Source of the DNA: Flavobacterium psychrophilum
Lineage (GTDB): Bacteria; Bacteroidota; Bacteroidia; Flavobacteriales; Flavobacteriaceae
Direction: 5' to 3'
Assembly (NCBI GenBank): GCA_001708385.1
Contig: CP012388.1
Span: 620,001 to 684,000 of the forward strand
DNA: 64,000 nucleotides
Position 1 is the first letter of the stretch. Each line of letters starts with the position of its first letter. A model generated the notes under the pieces. It saw only the letters and a program-made list of their open reading frames with translations, did no database searches and was not told the origin of the DNA. The position numbers and the translations under genes were made by a program. Below are positions 1 through 9,400 of this stretch, piece after piece.

Positions 1-1735
1 AGAAACTTCTTAGAAAATCATCCAGGTTTTCATCTTCGCCAAGCCTTAATTTCTTTTTAAGCCGGTAGCGCCCGTTTTTCACTGTTTCCACAGAAATATT
101 AAGTATCGCAGCAACCTGCTTATTAGACATTCCCATTTTAAAATACGCACAAATTCTAAGGTTGTTTTCCGTTAAGTCCGGACAAAGATCTTTAAGTTTA
201 TTAAAAAAATCAGGATGTACCTCATTAAAATGATACATGAATTTATGCTGTTCGGGGTCTTTATTTAGATTGTCATTAATGGTTTTTATAATGTTTTTAT
301 AAGCAGTTTCTGCCCCCGGATTAAGTACTTTTTTTAGTTGCCTGGTTTCTGACAGTACTTCCTGAAGCACATTATTCTTATTAGACAGTATTAGTGAATA
401 CGAAGTAACCTCCCTTTCTTTGGCGGCAAGGACTTCTTTGTGTTTTTCGGCGTTTATCTGATGAATTGTCTTTTCAAACAACAGTTGTTTCTCAAGGGCA
501 CTTTTCTCTGATTCTTTTATTATAGCCATCTGGTGCCTCTTTTGCTGTACGATTACAAGTATTGCAGCGGTAAGAAGAACAAGAAAGAGTCCGAAAGCTA
601 AATAGATTAACCCTCTTCTTTTTTCCATTTTCGCTTCTTCCCTGGAAATAGTAACTTCCTTTTCAGCAGATTTTAGAAAAGACGAAACATATGCCTGATA
701 AGAATCTATAGTGCTGGAACTGCTAGCTATTTTATCTTTTAATACATTATACTTTTTCAGGTATTCATGCGATTTTGGCAAATCATTTATACTTTCATAT
801 AAACTAAAAGCAACCAGATATACTAAAGAAATCTGTTCGGCATTATTAAGATGTAATGCAATTTTTTCGGCTTCGTCAATATAGCGCTTTGCATCGGCAT
901 ATTTTCCATTTACAACACAATAGGTAGTGTAGTTAATTAGTAAAGAAACCGTAAACGATTCGTTTTGTATTCGTTTGTTTACTCCTAAAGCCTTTTCGTA
1001 AAAAGGATATGCTTTATCTCTTTCGTTATTTAAAAAGTAACCGCCACCCAGATTTAAATATAATACGGCTTTAAGACCTTTGTCATTATATTTTTCAATA
1101 ACGGGTATCAGGGCATTCATCGATTTAATAGCACCAGGCTTTTTATCAGGAATTAGCAACTGTGCCGAATGCATATTGATTAGCGATTTATAATATTCAT
1201 TTGTGGGCGACTCTTTAACCAGCGACTCTTTTAAAAAATTTTCAGCCATCTCGTAATTTCTTGTCCTGTGGCATATAACACCAAGCAACTGTAATACCCT
1301 CGCTGCAAATAATGGATTGTCCAGTTTTTTATACACTGTAAGTGCGTTTAAGGAATTGGCCAGGGCTTCGGTATAATTTCCTATTATAACATCATTTAAA
1401 GCTAATGAATGGAGCAATAAGGCGTGTTCAAAAGGATATGTTCCTTCATTGTACTGCTTTAGGGTTTTACTAATTCTGCCTTCTATTTTATCGTCAGCAA
1501 TTCCCTGTGCGTAAAATAAAACCGATTCCCAATAGAGGCATAATGGTAACAGCTGTTTTTTTTCGGGATGGCTCTTGGCTATAGCATATAAATTGTTTAC
1601 CAACTTATGCGCAGTACCAGGTTCGGTAAAGCTAAGCCTTCCGATTTGATCTGCTATCTTATCGAAATCATTCCGAGATTTCGCATAAAAATTCAGTGTA
1701 AGAAATAATAAAACTAAGATGTATATCGACCGCAT
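1..1735 (-). CDS. Membrane-anchored TPR sensor with LuxR-type HTH (3' end cut by window edge)
   Basis: Translating the minus strand from ATG at 1735 gives an open frame to the window edge, about 578 residues with no stop. The N-terminus is a signal-like segment (RSIYILVLLLFLTLNFYAKS). TPR-like helical repeats fill roughly residues 30-340. A transmembrane helix (GLIYLAFGLFLVLLTAAILV) lies near residue 380, followed by a Glu/Lys/Gln-rich coiled coil. The C-terminus has a LuxR-type helix-turn-helix: the stretch with LTENNLRICAYFKMGMSNKQ leads into an NISVETVKNGRYRLKKKL recognition helix. This is the Bacteroidota one-component layout of periplasmic TPRs, one TM helix and a cytoplasmic DNA-binding domain. 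The ligand is unknown. It is divergent from the T9SS cargo gene at 1954, and repeat sites between them are candidate targets. Confidence 0.85.
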   Translation of the reverse strand, partial: MRSIYILVLLFLTLNFYAKSRNDFDKIADQIGRLSFTEPGTAHKLVNNLYAIAKSHPEKKQLLPLCLYWESVLFYAQGIADDKIEGRISKTLKQYNEGTYPFEHALLLHSLALNDVIIGNYTEALANSLNALTVYKKLDNPLFAARVLQLLGVICHRTRNYEMAENFLKESLVKESPTNEYYKSLINMHSAQLLIPDKKPGAIKSMNALIPVIEKYNDKGLKAVLYLNLGGGYFLNNERDKAYPFYEKALGVNKRIQNESFTVSLLINYTTYCVVNGKYADAKRYIDEAEKIALHLNNAEQISLVYLVAFSLYESINDLPKSHEYLKKYNVLKDKIASSSSTIDSYQAYVSSFLKSAEKEVTISREEAKMEKRRGLIYLAFGLFLVLLTAAILVIVQQKRHQMAIIKESEKSALEKQLLFEKTIHQINAEKHKEVLAAKEREVTSYSLILSNKNNVLQEVLSETRQLKKVLNPGAETAYKNIIKTINDNLNKDPEQHKFMYHFNEVHPDFFNKLKDLCPDLTENNLRICAYFKMGMSNKQVAAILNISVETVKNGRYRLKKKLRLGEDENLDDFLRSF

Positions 1736-1811
1736 AAAAAAACTCTCCTGAATGTAAGATTACCTGATAATAAAATGCAAAGTAACTGATTTAGTTGCTA
1801 CAATGCTATAA

Positions 1812-1859
1812 ATGCACACCGTTTGCAAGACCTCTTTTTCACAATGCACACCATTTGCA
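1812..1859. repeat. Tandem operator-like semi-palindromes
   Basis: Two 16-bp copies, ATGCACACCGTTTGCA at 1812-1827 and ATGCACACCATTTGCA at 1844-1859, differ at one base. Their starts are 32 bp apart, about three helical turns. Each copy has TGCA at both ends, so it reads as an imperfect dyad. They sit between the divergent LuxR-type regulator and the GLUG-repeat gene, just upstream of the promoter box at 1896. A binding site for the adjacent regulator is an inference. Confidence 0.55.
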
Positions 1860-1895
1860 CACCCTGTATTAAGGTATAAACATAACTACTGCCTG

Positions 1896-1903
1896 TAATT
1901 TTG
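1896..1903 (+). promoter_or_regulatory. Bacteroidetes -7 box (TAATTTTG)
   Basis: TAATTTTG matches the Bacteroidetes TAnnTTTG -7 element and lies 50 bp upstream of the GLUG-repeat gene start. I see no clear TTG -33 element at the usual 19-21 bp spacing, which could mean the promoter depends on an activator bound at the repeats just upstream. Confidence 0.5.
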
Positions 1904-1953
1904 TGTTACCTCAAAGCATGTTTGCTTTCAAAAAAAAATTACACTAAATAAAA

Positions 1954-4065
1954 ATGTTTATGAAACAAAGAAACTTTATGCTCTGTTTAATTTTACTATT
2001 AAACATATCTGCATTTGCACAATTTTCGGGAGCGGGAACCGGAACTTTACAAGACCCGTATGAAATAACAACTGCATCGCAATTAAATGAGATCCGCAAC
2101 TATTTGGGTGAAGCAAATGCAAGCGTTCATTTCGAATTAAAAAATGATATTAACCTGTCTACATTCATCACTCAGGAATCACCCATTACAGGATGGAACC
2201 CTATTGGAAATGATGAAGAGAACAATGCTTTTTACGGATTTTTGCATGGCGGCGATTTTACAGTTTCTAACCTGTGGATAAACAAACCCGAAAGTAATTA
2301 CCTTGGATTATTCGGATACATCAGGGGCGGCGGTGTAGGTCATATAACAATTAAAACTGATGATACCCATGGTATAGCAGGAACTGATTATATTGGTGTA
2401 CTTGCAGGTAAAATTGAGGATGCTGCTGTAACAAACAGCAACGTTCAGGTAAAAATTGTTGGTGGCAATTACGTAGGAGGATTAGTAGGCGAAACTACAT
2501 CTACGGTATCTTTCGCTACCGCATCGGGCACTATTGACTCGTTTGGGGATAATATTGGCGGTCTTATTGGTTTTACTTCTGCCGCGGTATCTAACTCTTC
2601 AGCAAATTTAAACATAAAGAACACAGCTGATGTATTTGTTGGTAACTTCATGGGAGGCCTTGTAGGAACGGCTCAATCTACAGTTACAGATTGCAGTGCT
2701 ACAGGAACAATTAAAGGTACTAATGTAATTGGAGGGCTTGTTGGAAACTCTTTCGGACACATATCAAACAGCCATGCCAGTACCGAAGTTACAGGTAATG
2801 AACGTATCGGCGGACTTATAGGTGTTTCAAGCGCCATTACTAACTGTTACGCAACAGGGAAGGTAACCGGAGATAAGGAATTTGTTGGCGGACTTACTTC
2901 TCAATCATACGGAAATATTACACAATCGTACGCTACAGGTAATGTGTACGGAGCAAAAACGCTGGGTGGCCTTGTAGGTATGAGTTATTATGACATTACT
3001 ATATCTTTCGCGTCAGGTGATGTAACGCAGGTATTGCCTAATTCGTTGCCAGAAGGTGGTTTAATTGATGTTGGAGGTCTTGTAGGTAATGCATTTGGCA
3101 TTATAAATAACTGTTACGCTACCGGAAATATTACTACAATTGAGAACAGCAGATATGTTGGCGGTCTTGTAGGCATCTCTACATTAGAAGTTTCAAACTG
3201 CTACGCTTCCGGAAATGTTCTGACTAAAGCATACAGTATGGTTGGAGGCCTTATTGGCGACGCTTGGGGTCCTGTAACAAACTGTACCGCTGCAAATCCA
3301 GTAGTAACAAGTAACACAGCCGGCAACCTTACTAATGTACACCGCTTGGTAGGTATCTTAGAATTTGAAGCTACAGTGACAAATTCATTCGCACTTAAAA
3401 CAATGCGTCTAAATGGAGAAACTCTGGCAATTACAGATGCTAACGATCAGCATGGTAAAGACAAGACAGCGGCAGAACTGCAAAATGAAATTACTTATGG
3501 TGCTGATCTGGATTGGAATTTTGATGAGGTGTGGACAATTCGTGAAGGACAGGGCTATCCTTACTTCGGATGGAAAGAATATCTTACCAACATAATATCT
3601 GCAAGTGTAAATGAAGAAAGCCGCGGAACTATATCTCCTATTGGTGATATTGCCGTGCAAACCAACACTTCTAAATCATTTACCATTACACCAAAAGAAA
3701 ATTTCGAAATTGAATCTGTAATTGTAGATGGAGAAAATGTGGGTACGGATGCTGAATATACTTTTGAAGATATCGCCGCAAACCATACTATAGTGGTAAA
3801 CTTTGTGGCTAAAAACCTTGGTATTAAAGATCCAACGCTTTCAGGAATTAATGTTTACCCTAACCCAGTTAACAACATACTAAATGTTGTAAATAGTCAA
3901 AACTATGACATTGAAGTATACAACCTTTACGGTCAAAAAGTAATTACCCAAACTGCGGGTGAAGAACTGGTGAAAATTGATATGTCAAAACTTCCAACAG
4001 CAACCTATTTAGTAAAAATAACCAATGGTAGTTTAACGAAGACTATTAAAGTTATAAAGCAATAA
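1954..4065 (+). CDS. GLUG-repeat surface protein with T9SS type A sorting domain
   Basis: A 703-residue predicted secreted protein. A signal peptide occupies about residues 1-22 (LCLILLLNISAFAQ). About ten GLUG-type repeats with GGLVG or GGLIG cores follow between residues 160 and 450, forming a probable beta-solenoid stalk. Near residues 545-625 is an Ig-like bacterial repeat (VIVDGENVG...TIVVNFVA). The last 80 residues are a Por secretion C-terminal sorting domain, with INVYPNPVNN at its start and a final KTIKVIKQ, which directs export by the type IX system and anchoring to the cell surface. ATG at 1960 (MKQRN) is an equally good start. No catalytic domain is visible, so adhesion or a structural role is the best guess. 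Confidence 0.9.
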   Translation: MFMKQRNFMLCLILLLNISAFAQFSGAGTGTLQDPYEITTASQLNEIRNYLGEANASVHFELKNDINLSTFITQESPITGWNPIGNDEENNAFYGFLHGGDFTVSNLWINKPESNYLGLFGYIRGGGVGHITIKTDDTHGIAGTDYIGVLAGKIEDAAVTNSNVQVKIVGGNYVGGLVGETTSTVSFATASGTIDSFGDNIGGLIGFTSAAVSNSSANLNIKNTADVFVGNFMGGLVGTAQSTVTDCSATGTIKGTNVIGGLVGNSFGHISNSHASTEVTGNERIGGLIGVSSAITNCYATGKVTGDKEFVGGLTSQSYGNITQSYATGNVYGAKTLGGLVGMSYYDITISFASGDVTQVLPNSLPEGGLIDVGGLVGNAFGIINNCYATGNITTIENSRYVGGLVGISTLEVSNCYASGNVLTKAYSMVGGLIGDAWGPVTNCTAANPVVTSNTAGNLTNVHRLVGILEFEATVTNSFALKTMRLNGETLAITDANDQHGKDKTAAELQNEITYGADLDWNFDEVWTIREGQGYPYFGWKEYLTNIISASVNEESRGTISPIGDIAVQTNTSKSFTITPKENFEIESVIVDGENVGTDAEYTFEDIAANHTIVVNFVAKNLGIKDPTLSGINVYPNPVNNILNVVNSQNYDIEVYNLYGQKVITQTAGEELVKIDMSKLPTATYLVKITNGSLTKTIKVIKQ

Positions 4066-4090
4066 CATTCAACTAAAAAATTGCATTGAT

Positions 4091-4120
4091 AAATCCCGGC
4101 TACACAGTCGGGATTTTTTA
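4091..4120 (+). terminator. Rho-independent terminator
   Basis: An 8-bp perfect stem, AAATCCCG (4091-4098) with CGGGATTT (4109-4116), is followed by a T-run. It lies 25 bp after the stop of the GLUG-repeat gene. Confidence 0.85.
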
Positions 4121-4160
4121 TTTGCACTATATTAGCATTTCACTTTTATAATTGATACTT

Positions 4161-4742
4161 ATGGATGCATCTATACTGGATAATATCGCACTACACATTG
4201 ATATTAACAAGGAAGAAGCCAATCATTTCTTATCACTTTTAGAATATAAATCACTCAACAACAAAGAAATTCTATTACAGGCCGGCACTGTATGCCGTAC
4301 CATTAATTTTGTCGTAAATGGTTGCATTAGAATGTATACTACAGATGAAGGTGGTAAAGAACATAACGTTTTGTTTGCCCCCGAAAATTGGTGGTGTACC
4401 GATCTGTTTAGTTTTCATACCAACTCCCCTTCTACGCATAGCATAGAAGCACTGGAAGAAACAAAAGTGGCACAGTTAACGCACCAGAATTTAGAAAAGC
4501 TATGTTTAGACGTTCCAAAATTTGAAAGGTTTTTCAGGGTGCTGTTTCAAAATGGTTTTATTATGTATCAAAACAGGATTAACAGTGAATTATCGCTTCC
4601 TGCCGATCAGAAATACAAAAGCTTTAAAAAGTTATATCCGGGGCTTAACCAGCGCATAGCCCAAAAGCATATCGCTTCTTATCTTGGTATCACTCCTGTA
4701 TTTTTAAGTATGTTACGTAAAAAATATAATGATATAAATTAA
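4161..4742 (+). CDS. Crp/Fnr-family transcriptional regulator
   Basis: A 193-residue protein starting at ATG 4161; the frame can be extended to a TTG at 4152, but ATG is preferred. Residues 15-120 fit the cyclic-nucleotide-binding beta-barrel fold (KEILLQAGTVCRTINFVVNG, then a second strand pair ending at EALEETKVAQL). A C-terminal helical region (RIAQKHIASYLGITPVFLSM) is a short winged-helix HTH of the type common in Bacteroidota Crp-like proteins. The effector molecule cannot be read from the sequence. The SnoaL-like gene follows after 60 bp on the same strand and may be a target or co-transcribed. Confidence 0.85.
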   Translation: MDASILDNIALHIDINKEEANHFLSLLEYKSLNNKEILLQAGTVCRTINFVVNGCIRMYTTDEGGKEHNVLFAPENWWCTDLFSFHTNSPSTHSIEALEETKVAQLTHQNLEKLCLDVPKFERFFRVLFQNGFIMYQNRINSELSLPADQKYKSFKKLYPGLNQRIAQKHIASYLGITPVFLSMLRKKYNDIN

Positions 4743-4802
4743 ACTACTTTAATTTTTAGCAGATTGTTATAACGGTACTTTGTCGTATAAAATAATATAC
4801 AC

Positions 4803-5183
4803 ATGGAACAATCTAAAATTGAACGCAACATTTCTTTATACGTTGCCGCATGGAATGAAGAAGGCCTCGATAATATAAAATTTGCACTTACCGCCTTTTG
4901 GACAGATGAAAGCACTTATACGGACGATCAGACGCCAACAGTTACAGGTATAGACGCTATGGCCAACCTTATGTTAAAATCATACGAAATGATACCGGGA
5001 AGAAGGTTCAGCCAGATTACCCATCCCGACATTCATAACAATACGGGCAGGTACACATGGATGCTGCACCGACCGGATGAAACCACCTCAGCAGGAATGG
5101 ATTTCTTTGAATTTAACAGCAATGGATACATTACCAGAATTGTTGGATTTACCAAAACCTTAAAACCATTTTACCCTATATAA
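4803..5183 (+). CDS. SnoaL-like / NTF2-fold protein
   Basis: A 126-residue cytoplasmic protein with the pattern of the NTF2/SnoaL superfamily: an N-terminal helix (NISLYVAAWNEEGLDNIKFA), then TFW-TDESTYTD, a conserved GIDAMANLM helix and C-terminal strands ending at FFEFNSNGYITRIVGF. This fold serves small enzymes and binding proteins; no specific reaction can be assigned. A near-match to the -7 promoter element, TACTTTG, lies about 30 bp upstream, so it may have its own promoter as well as read-through from the Crp-like gene. Confidence 0.75.
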   Translation: MEQSKIERNISLYVAAWNEEGLDNIKFALTAFWTDESTYTDDQTPTVTGIDAMANLMLKSYEMIPGRRFSQITHPDIHNNTGRYTWMLHRPDETTSAGMDFFEFNSNGYITRIVGFTKTLKPFYPI

Positions 5184-5190
5184 AAAAGAG

Positions 5191-5215
5191 AATAGCCAGT
5201 TAATAACTGGCTATT
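5191..5215. terminator. Bidirectional terminator between convergent genes
   Basis: A nearly perfect inverted repeat, AATAGCCAGTTA (5191-5202) with TAACTGGCTATT (5204-5215), has A-rich and T-rich flanks. It lies between the SnoaL-like gene on plus and the lipoprotein gene on minus and can serve both. Confidence 0.8.
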
Positions 5216-5235
5216 TTTATATGATATTAAACTAT

Positions 5236-6465
5236 TTAATCTGGTGCGCCAACTGAGTCAAACTGGCTGGCGTACTCTGCCATTTTTTGCAGATTTTCAA
5301 GACCGTAATAATTATTACGTTTAAAATCTGCCAGAGTTTTATCCCATGCCTCATCTCCTATAAAATCGCGGTAATCTGCTAATATAGTCATAGTACCCCA
5401 TTGGTTATTTTTGTTATGATTGGCTTTAAACAAAGGGTCAAAAGTATTTGCTAGATGAGCAACTATTATATTTTGCTCTGCCTCAGTATATTTATTGCTT
5501 TTATTCTCAATTATTTCTGCACTGTAATATTTTAGAGGCAGAATTTTATTGATGTCCTGCTGTTCCTGATAAATCGCTCCATATGATTTTAATAGCCCTC
5601 CCCTAACCTCAAGTTTTCTATCACAGCTTTTAGCAAATATCACATCGTGTAAAAAGGCAACATTTTCTTTTGCTGCCTCTTTTATTACAAATTCATTAAA
5701 CTTAGCGTCTTTATCATACCCAAATGTTTTAACAAGCTGTAGTACGAAGTTTTTATCGTTAGTTGCCAGCCATAAAGCATGCGCTTTACTGTTGTTAAAC
5801 AGAAACATATTCCGCGCTACAAAAGAGGTTACATTTTTCTTGCGGAGTTCAGGCAGTTCTGCAAAATCTTTCCACATGTTAATTTTTACAGATTCGCCAC
5901 TTGCATCCGTAGTTTCAGCTTTCATTTTTGCTTCTTCTGCCGCAAGCTCGGGGAACTTCTTTTTATAGTCTATAATCTCAGGTATGGCATAAAGTTCGGT
6001 AATAAAGCTTTCCTTTTTCGCTACGTACATTGCGAAAGGCCTTATATCAATTTCATTTTCATTTCTATAGAATTTAGCCTCCTTATCACACTTGTTTTCG
6101 AAATTAAGATACAAAAACCTCGTTGATACTGAAGGGTCTATCACCCTCCCAAACACCTCTTTGATCCTGGCATTAAAATCAGCCTCTGATGGATATTTAT
6201 ATCCGTTTGCTGCAAGGGCATCTTTTAATAGCTGAATGCTCTCGGTCAGGTCATTTTCTGTATATGTGTAAGAAGGCGCGTCTGCTGTATTATTATATAA
6301 AGCCGATCGTCCTTTAGTAAGTTGTTGTTGTAATACTCCACTCATGGTTTGGGCTGTTTTAGTATCGTTTTTTTTACTTTCATCCTGATTGTTCTTTGCC
6401 TGGCCGTTACAGGAAATCTGAGCAGAGGCCAGTAAAATGAAAAGTATTATTTTGGTATATCTCAT
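5236..6465 (-). CDS. Lipoprotein, candidate immunity to the GH19/amidase effector
   Basis: A 409-residue protein with a type II signal peptide ending at a lipobox (LLASAQISC), giving acylated Cys19. A charged Asn/Lys/Asp-rich linker follows, then a mostly helical body of about 350 residues with no family I recognise. It starts 12 bp after the 1417-aa peptidoglycan hydrolase and is the last gene of the vgrG1 operon. Effectors that cut the cell wall act in the periplasm, and their immunity proteins are typically periplasmic or outer-membrane lipoproteins, so position and localisation support an immunity role. The function is inferred from context only. Confidence 0.65.
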   Translation of the reverse strand: MRYTKIILFILLASAQISCNGQAKNNQDESKKNDTKTAQTMSGVLQQQLTKGRSALYNNTADAPSYTYTENDLTESIQLLKDALAANGYKYPSEADFNARIKEVFGRVIDPSVSTRFLYLNFENKCDKEAKFYRNENEIDIRPFAMYVAKKESFITELYAIPEIIDYKKKFPELAAEEAKMKAETTDASGESVKINMWKDFAELPELRKKNVTSFVARNMFLFNNSKAHALWLATNDKNFVLQLVKTFGYDKDAKFNEFVIKEAAKENVAFLHDVIFAKSCDRKLEVRGGLLKSYGAIYQEQQDINKILPLKYYSAEIIENKSNKYTEAEQNIIVAHLANTFDPLFKANHNKNNQWGTMTILADYRDFIGDEAWDKTLADFKRNNYYGLENLQKMAEYASQFDSVGAPD

Positions 6466-6477
6466 TGTATGTAAAGT

Positions 6478-9400
6478 TTATCGTGATGTTGAAGCATCAA
6501 GTTCTTCACCGCTGGTACTCAGTTTAGGTAACTTCTTTATTGCCGGCGACGGGGTAAAATCTGACGGTTTAGATATAAATATTTTAGTTCCCATGTTAGA
6601 CTTACTGGTTTGGTTTATAGAAATTGTTCTCTGTCCGGGACCATCACCGGGGCCACCGTCTGATTGGTTACCACCCAGATACACGAATTTCTTTCCATCT
6701 TCCGATTCACCGATTATAAATGCAACGTGTGAATAGTCGAACATTACTACTGCTCCCACAAAAACATCCTCCGCTTTTTCTATAAGTTCGCCATTTTCCC
6801 ATCCGTCTACATCTGTTCTAAATTTTTGGGCGGTGGCTTTTGGAGCCCAATCCTGAGCGGCAACGTTTGCTGCTTTGTTGGTACCCTGATAATCGTCCGT
6901 CTGTTCAAAACACCAATTAATGAATGCAGCACACCAAAATGTGGTGTGATTACCGGACGGAAGTGAGCTCGAATCAAAATAAACAGATACCTGCTCTTTC
7001 AAAGGCGAGTTAGTTTGCCTAACGCCTCCAAAATTCTTAAGCTCTTCATAAGCAAATGGCATCCATGGAGCAGCACCTGCAAGGTTTAGATTGGATGTTT
7101 TCCCCTTAAGGCACTGAGGCACTTTAAAAATCGCTTTAGTACCCTTTGCAAAAGAATATTCTTTCTTTTTAAATGTATATTTTCCGCCCTGAAAAGATGC
7201 TCTTCTTTTATCCCTTGAGTTTGTTTTCGAATTGATTACGTTAACAAGATCTTCCAGTGCTTTCGTTTCATTTTTGCTATCGGCTTTTTCATTTAAACCT
7301 TTGGAAACCCAAAAATCGACAGCCGATAAAACAGCATACTTAGGTTCGGCGAGCATTTCAGGATTTTCATTTTCGAATGTTGGGCTTATAAACGTTACAT
7401 CCGGCAGATCCAGCAGTTTCTTGTTCTTATCATAAAAAGTCTGAAAAGAAGTGTAATTAACCCTACCGGTAACCATGATAAAGCCACGCCCTCTAAAATT
7501 ATAACCATCATCTGTACCAGCCCTGTTTTTAAGCCTCGAACCATATGCATTATTACCAATTGCCTTCTCGTTACGGGCATCATTCCTACTTCTTTCCCTA
7601 TTGCCTTTATAATAGGCAAGGTCGCTGGTAAAAAGTGTGTCTTCGCTATATTTTAAGTTTTCGGTAAGGGTTACAAGGTCGGTTTCTACACGTACCTGCC
7701 CAAAGAAATGAGCCTTTCTTCTACACGTATTTATTTTAAATTTCTCAAAATAGTCATTAATAAATGGCAAACAGGTTTCCATAAGTGCCGAAGATCCTCC
7801 TGTAAAGATTTCCTTCAGTTCTGCCATAGTTACTTTTGCCGTGCAACGTGGACATGTACCTGAATCTCCCTCAATTTCTGCCATTTCAACAATTACCGGA
7901 GAAATATCATTTTCTATAACTTCCTGCGCTGTAGTGTTAGAAACTTTAAGGCAGCCATTTTCATAAAACAGGTATTCTTTTCTCAGCCTGGCCATTTCTT
8001 CCTGCGTAAATGGCGTACCGTCTTCTTTTGCAGCACCTAGGCCTACCGCTTCCATATCTTTACTGTTTACCAACACTACTTTTGAGTCGGCATTGCTTAG
8101 CGTCACCTGGCTTTTTACAGGAATTAGAATATCTTTTCCAGAGTCGTCTTTGCCTTTTTTACTTACTGAAACAAAGTAAAAATCGACATTTTTCTTTTCG
8201 GGTTCATTCCATGCCTTTTCCGGAGTGAAATCAAGTTTGAGCATGCTGTCGGTACCTACCTTTTCATTTTGATAAGTCTTTTTAGAAGTTAGTGCGCTTA
8301 CTGTTCCCTCTTTCTCAGTCATTGCAAGATCCGAAATTTCCTTATACACATTTACCTGCAATTCATCATCCTGCATGTTTACAGTATGTACCCATATTTT
8401 ATGTGTTTTTCCATAGAAGGTTTGGGCACGCTGAATGTTTTTACCCGCTTCATCTGAAAACACTATCGACTTAATTTTTTGTTCTGATGTTAGTGATAGT
8501 ACCTCATTATTATCTAATACCTCATAAAGCGTTTTCTCACCAACCTTAACCGGTCTTGCGCTTTTTATTGCTAAATCGGCAGGCAGCGTAACATTTGCGC
8601 CTTCTGCCGCAACGAGTTCTATCGTAAAAATAAGCTCATGTCTCGGATGAGGGTTATCAGCCGTTGGTGGTATTGCTTTTTCTATTTTTGTCTTGTAATC
8701 ATCATTGGTAACAACCTGAAAAGACCCCTTACCTTCTTCGTTCAGGGTAAGTTGTTTTTCTTCCAGGAAGAATTTATTTTCAGGATCGGCATAAAAACTG
8801 TCGTCCGGTCCTTTCAGCCATATTTTACCAATAAGCTGCTGATTGGCTAATCCTGCTATCTCAACAAACGCATACGATTCCTCTTTGTAGCCTGTCTCTG
8901 TTCTCTTGTACCCCGACTCATAAGACCATAATGCCTTTTTAATCTCCGGGGCTGCAACCTTAACCTTTTTTGCCAGCTTTACAGGATCTGAGTCCCCGCC
9001 TTCCATATGGATGTTTATAGTATACTCGCCTTCTTTGGTAAAGGTAAGAGTACCATCTTCGTTCTTTTTTACGTCACCGCTTTCGGGCTCTGTAATGATT
9101 CTTTCATCTGAAGCAAGTTTTAACCTGGTTTCTGCCGTAAATTTCACATTGGAATTTAGCGGAATTGTTTCGGGAAGATTTGCACCTGTAACGCTGTTTC
9201 TCACAACTTCAAAGTGATAACAGTCCATATAAGCACCCGATTCTTTAAAGTCAGGATCTTTACCATCAGGAAGTGCAGATGCATAGGCCTCAAGTATATA
9301 ATTTCCATACAAAGCCCCTGCAAGTTTCGCATCATTGCCTAATAGTTCACTTACCTTTTTATTGATTGCGGTGGCTCCCGATATAGGTGATTGTTCAAAT

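Noticed and set aside
3409..3660. Antisense open frame in the GLUG gene
   Set aside because: Shadow of a strong coding frame on the opposite strand; no independent promoter, start context or protein-like composition.
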